Positions 63,999 to 64,000 of a stretch of DNA of 64,000 bases are shown piece after piece. Under the pieces are notes generated by a model. It saw nothing but the letters and a program-made list of their open reading frames with translations. It did not search any database and had not been told where the DNA came from. The position numbers were made by a program, and so were the translations under genes. The stretch is taken from the NCBI RefSeq assembly GCF_032248455.1, contig NZ_JAVTTP010000002.1, forward strand, positions 124,001-188,000. Reading direction: 5' to 3'. The DNA is from Pricia mediterranea. Lineage in GTDB: Bacteria > Bacteroidota > Bacteroidia > Flavobacteriales > Flavobacteriaceae. Every line of letters begins with the position of its first letter. The first letter of the stretch is position 1.

Positions 63999-64000
63999 AT

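Overview
The window reads as chromosomal DNA of a marine-type member of the Flavobacteriaceae (Bacteroidota). Evidence: a short 287-residue RpoD of the Bacteroidota kind, a PorX-type response regulator with a PglZ domain, a fused LpxC/FabZ, Bacteroidota-specific type VI secretion (T6SS subtype iii) proteins TssN and TssO, very few Shine-Dalgarno sequences, and TAnnTTTG promoter boxes. No genus can be fixed. No rRNA, tRNA, CRISPR array, insertion sequence or prophage was found.

Layout. 1-5 kb: truncated SF2 helicase, GhrA-like dehydrogenase, DUF6155 protein, rpoD with a clear terminator, then a reverse-strand pair of homologous mini-proteins (32 and 33 residues) with their own terminator. 5-11.3 kb: reverse operon Hpt, receiver, HEAT-repeat membrane protein, processive GT2 glycosyltransferase, YaiO-like beta-barrel; probably a phosphorelay-linked exopolysaccharide system. 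11.4-24.7 kb: housekeeping genes (M19 dipeptidase, DUF72, succinate-semialdehyde dehydrogenase, DUF2461, cysE-cysM, corA, truA, an AAA+/VWA pair, DUF1853). 24.9-33.4 kb: complete reverse his operon hisG-D-C-B-H-A-F-IE, headed by a His-codon leader peptide and an attenuator hairpin. 33.4-44.4 kb: SPFH and VWA proteins, fabG, sucD, then an envelope block (lpxD paralogue, efp, lpxA, lpxC/fabZ, lpxD, HD hydrolase). 44.5-49.6 kb: porX, tsaE, a small lipoprotein built of identical peptide repeats, a membrane protein and ald. 49.7-61.4 kb: part of a T6SS-iii locus (tssD, a PKD protein, an NlpC/P60 lipoprotein, a probable tssG, tssN, tssK, tssO, tssH/clpV, tssE, tssF). 61.5-64 kb: a 55-residue lmo0937-type membrane peptide and ligA.

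Two kinds of repeat run through the non-coding DNA. One is a REP-like element around the palindromic core TCGACTGCGCTCGA, concentrated between genes and inside the his operon; one copy may have entered hisA in frame. The other is a set of tracts of strictly 7-bp period whose sequence differs from site to site, usually just before a start codon (hisF, hisA, hisH, fabG, efp, porX, clpV, tssE, tssF).

The most notable items are the paired mini-proteins, the 7-bp-period tracts, the repeat lipoprotein, the his attenuator and the T6SS locus, which lacks its sheath and spike genes within this window.
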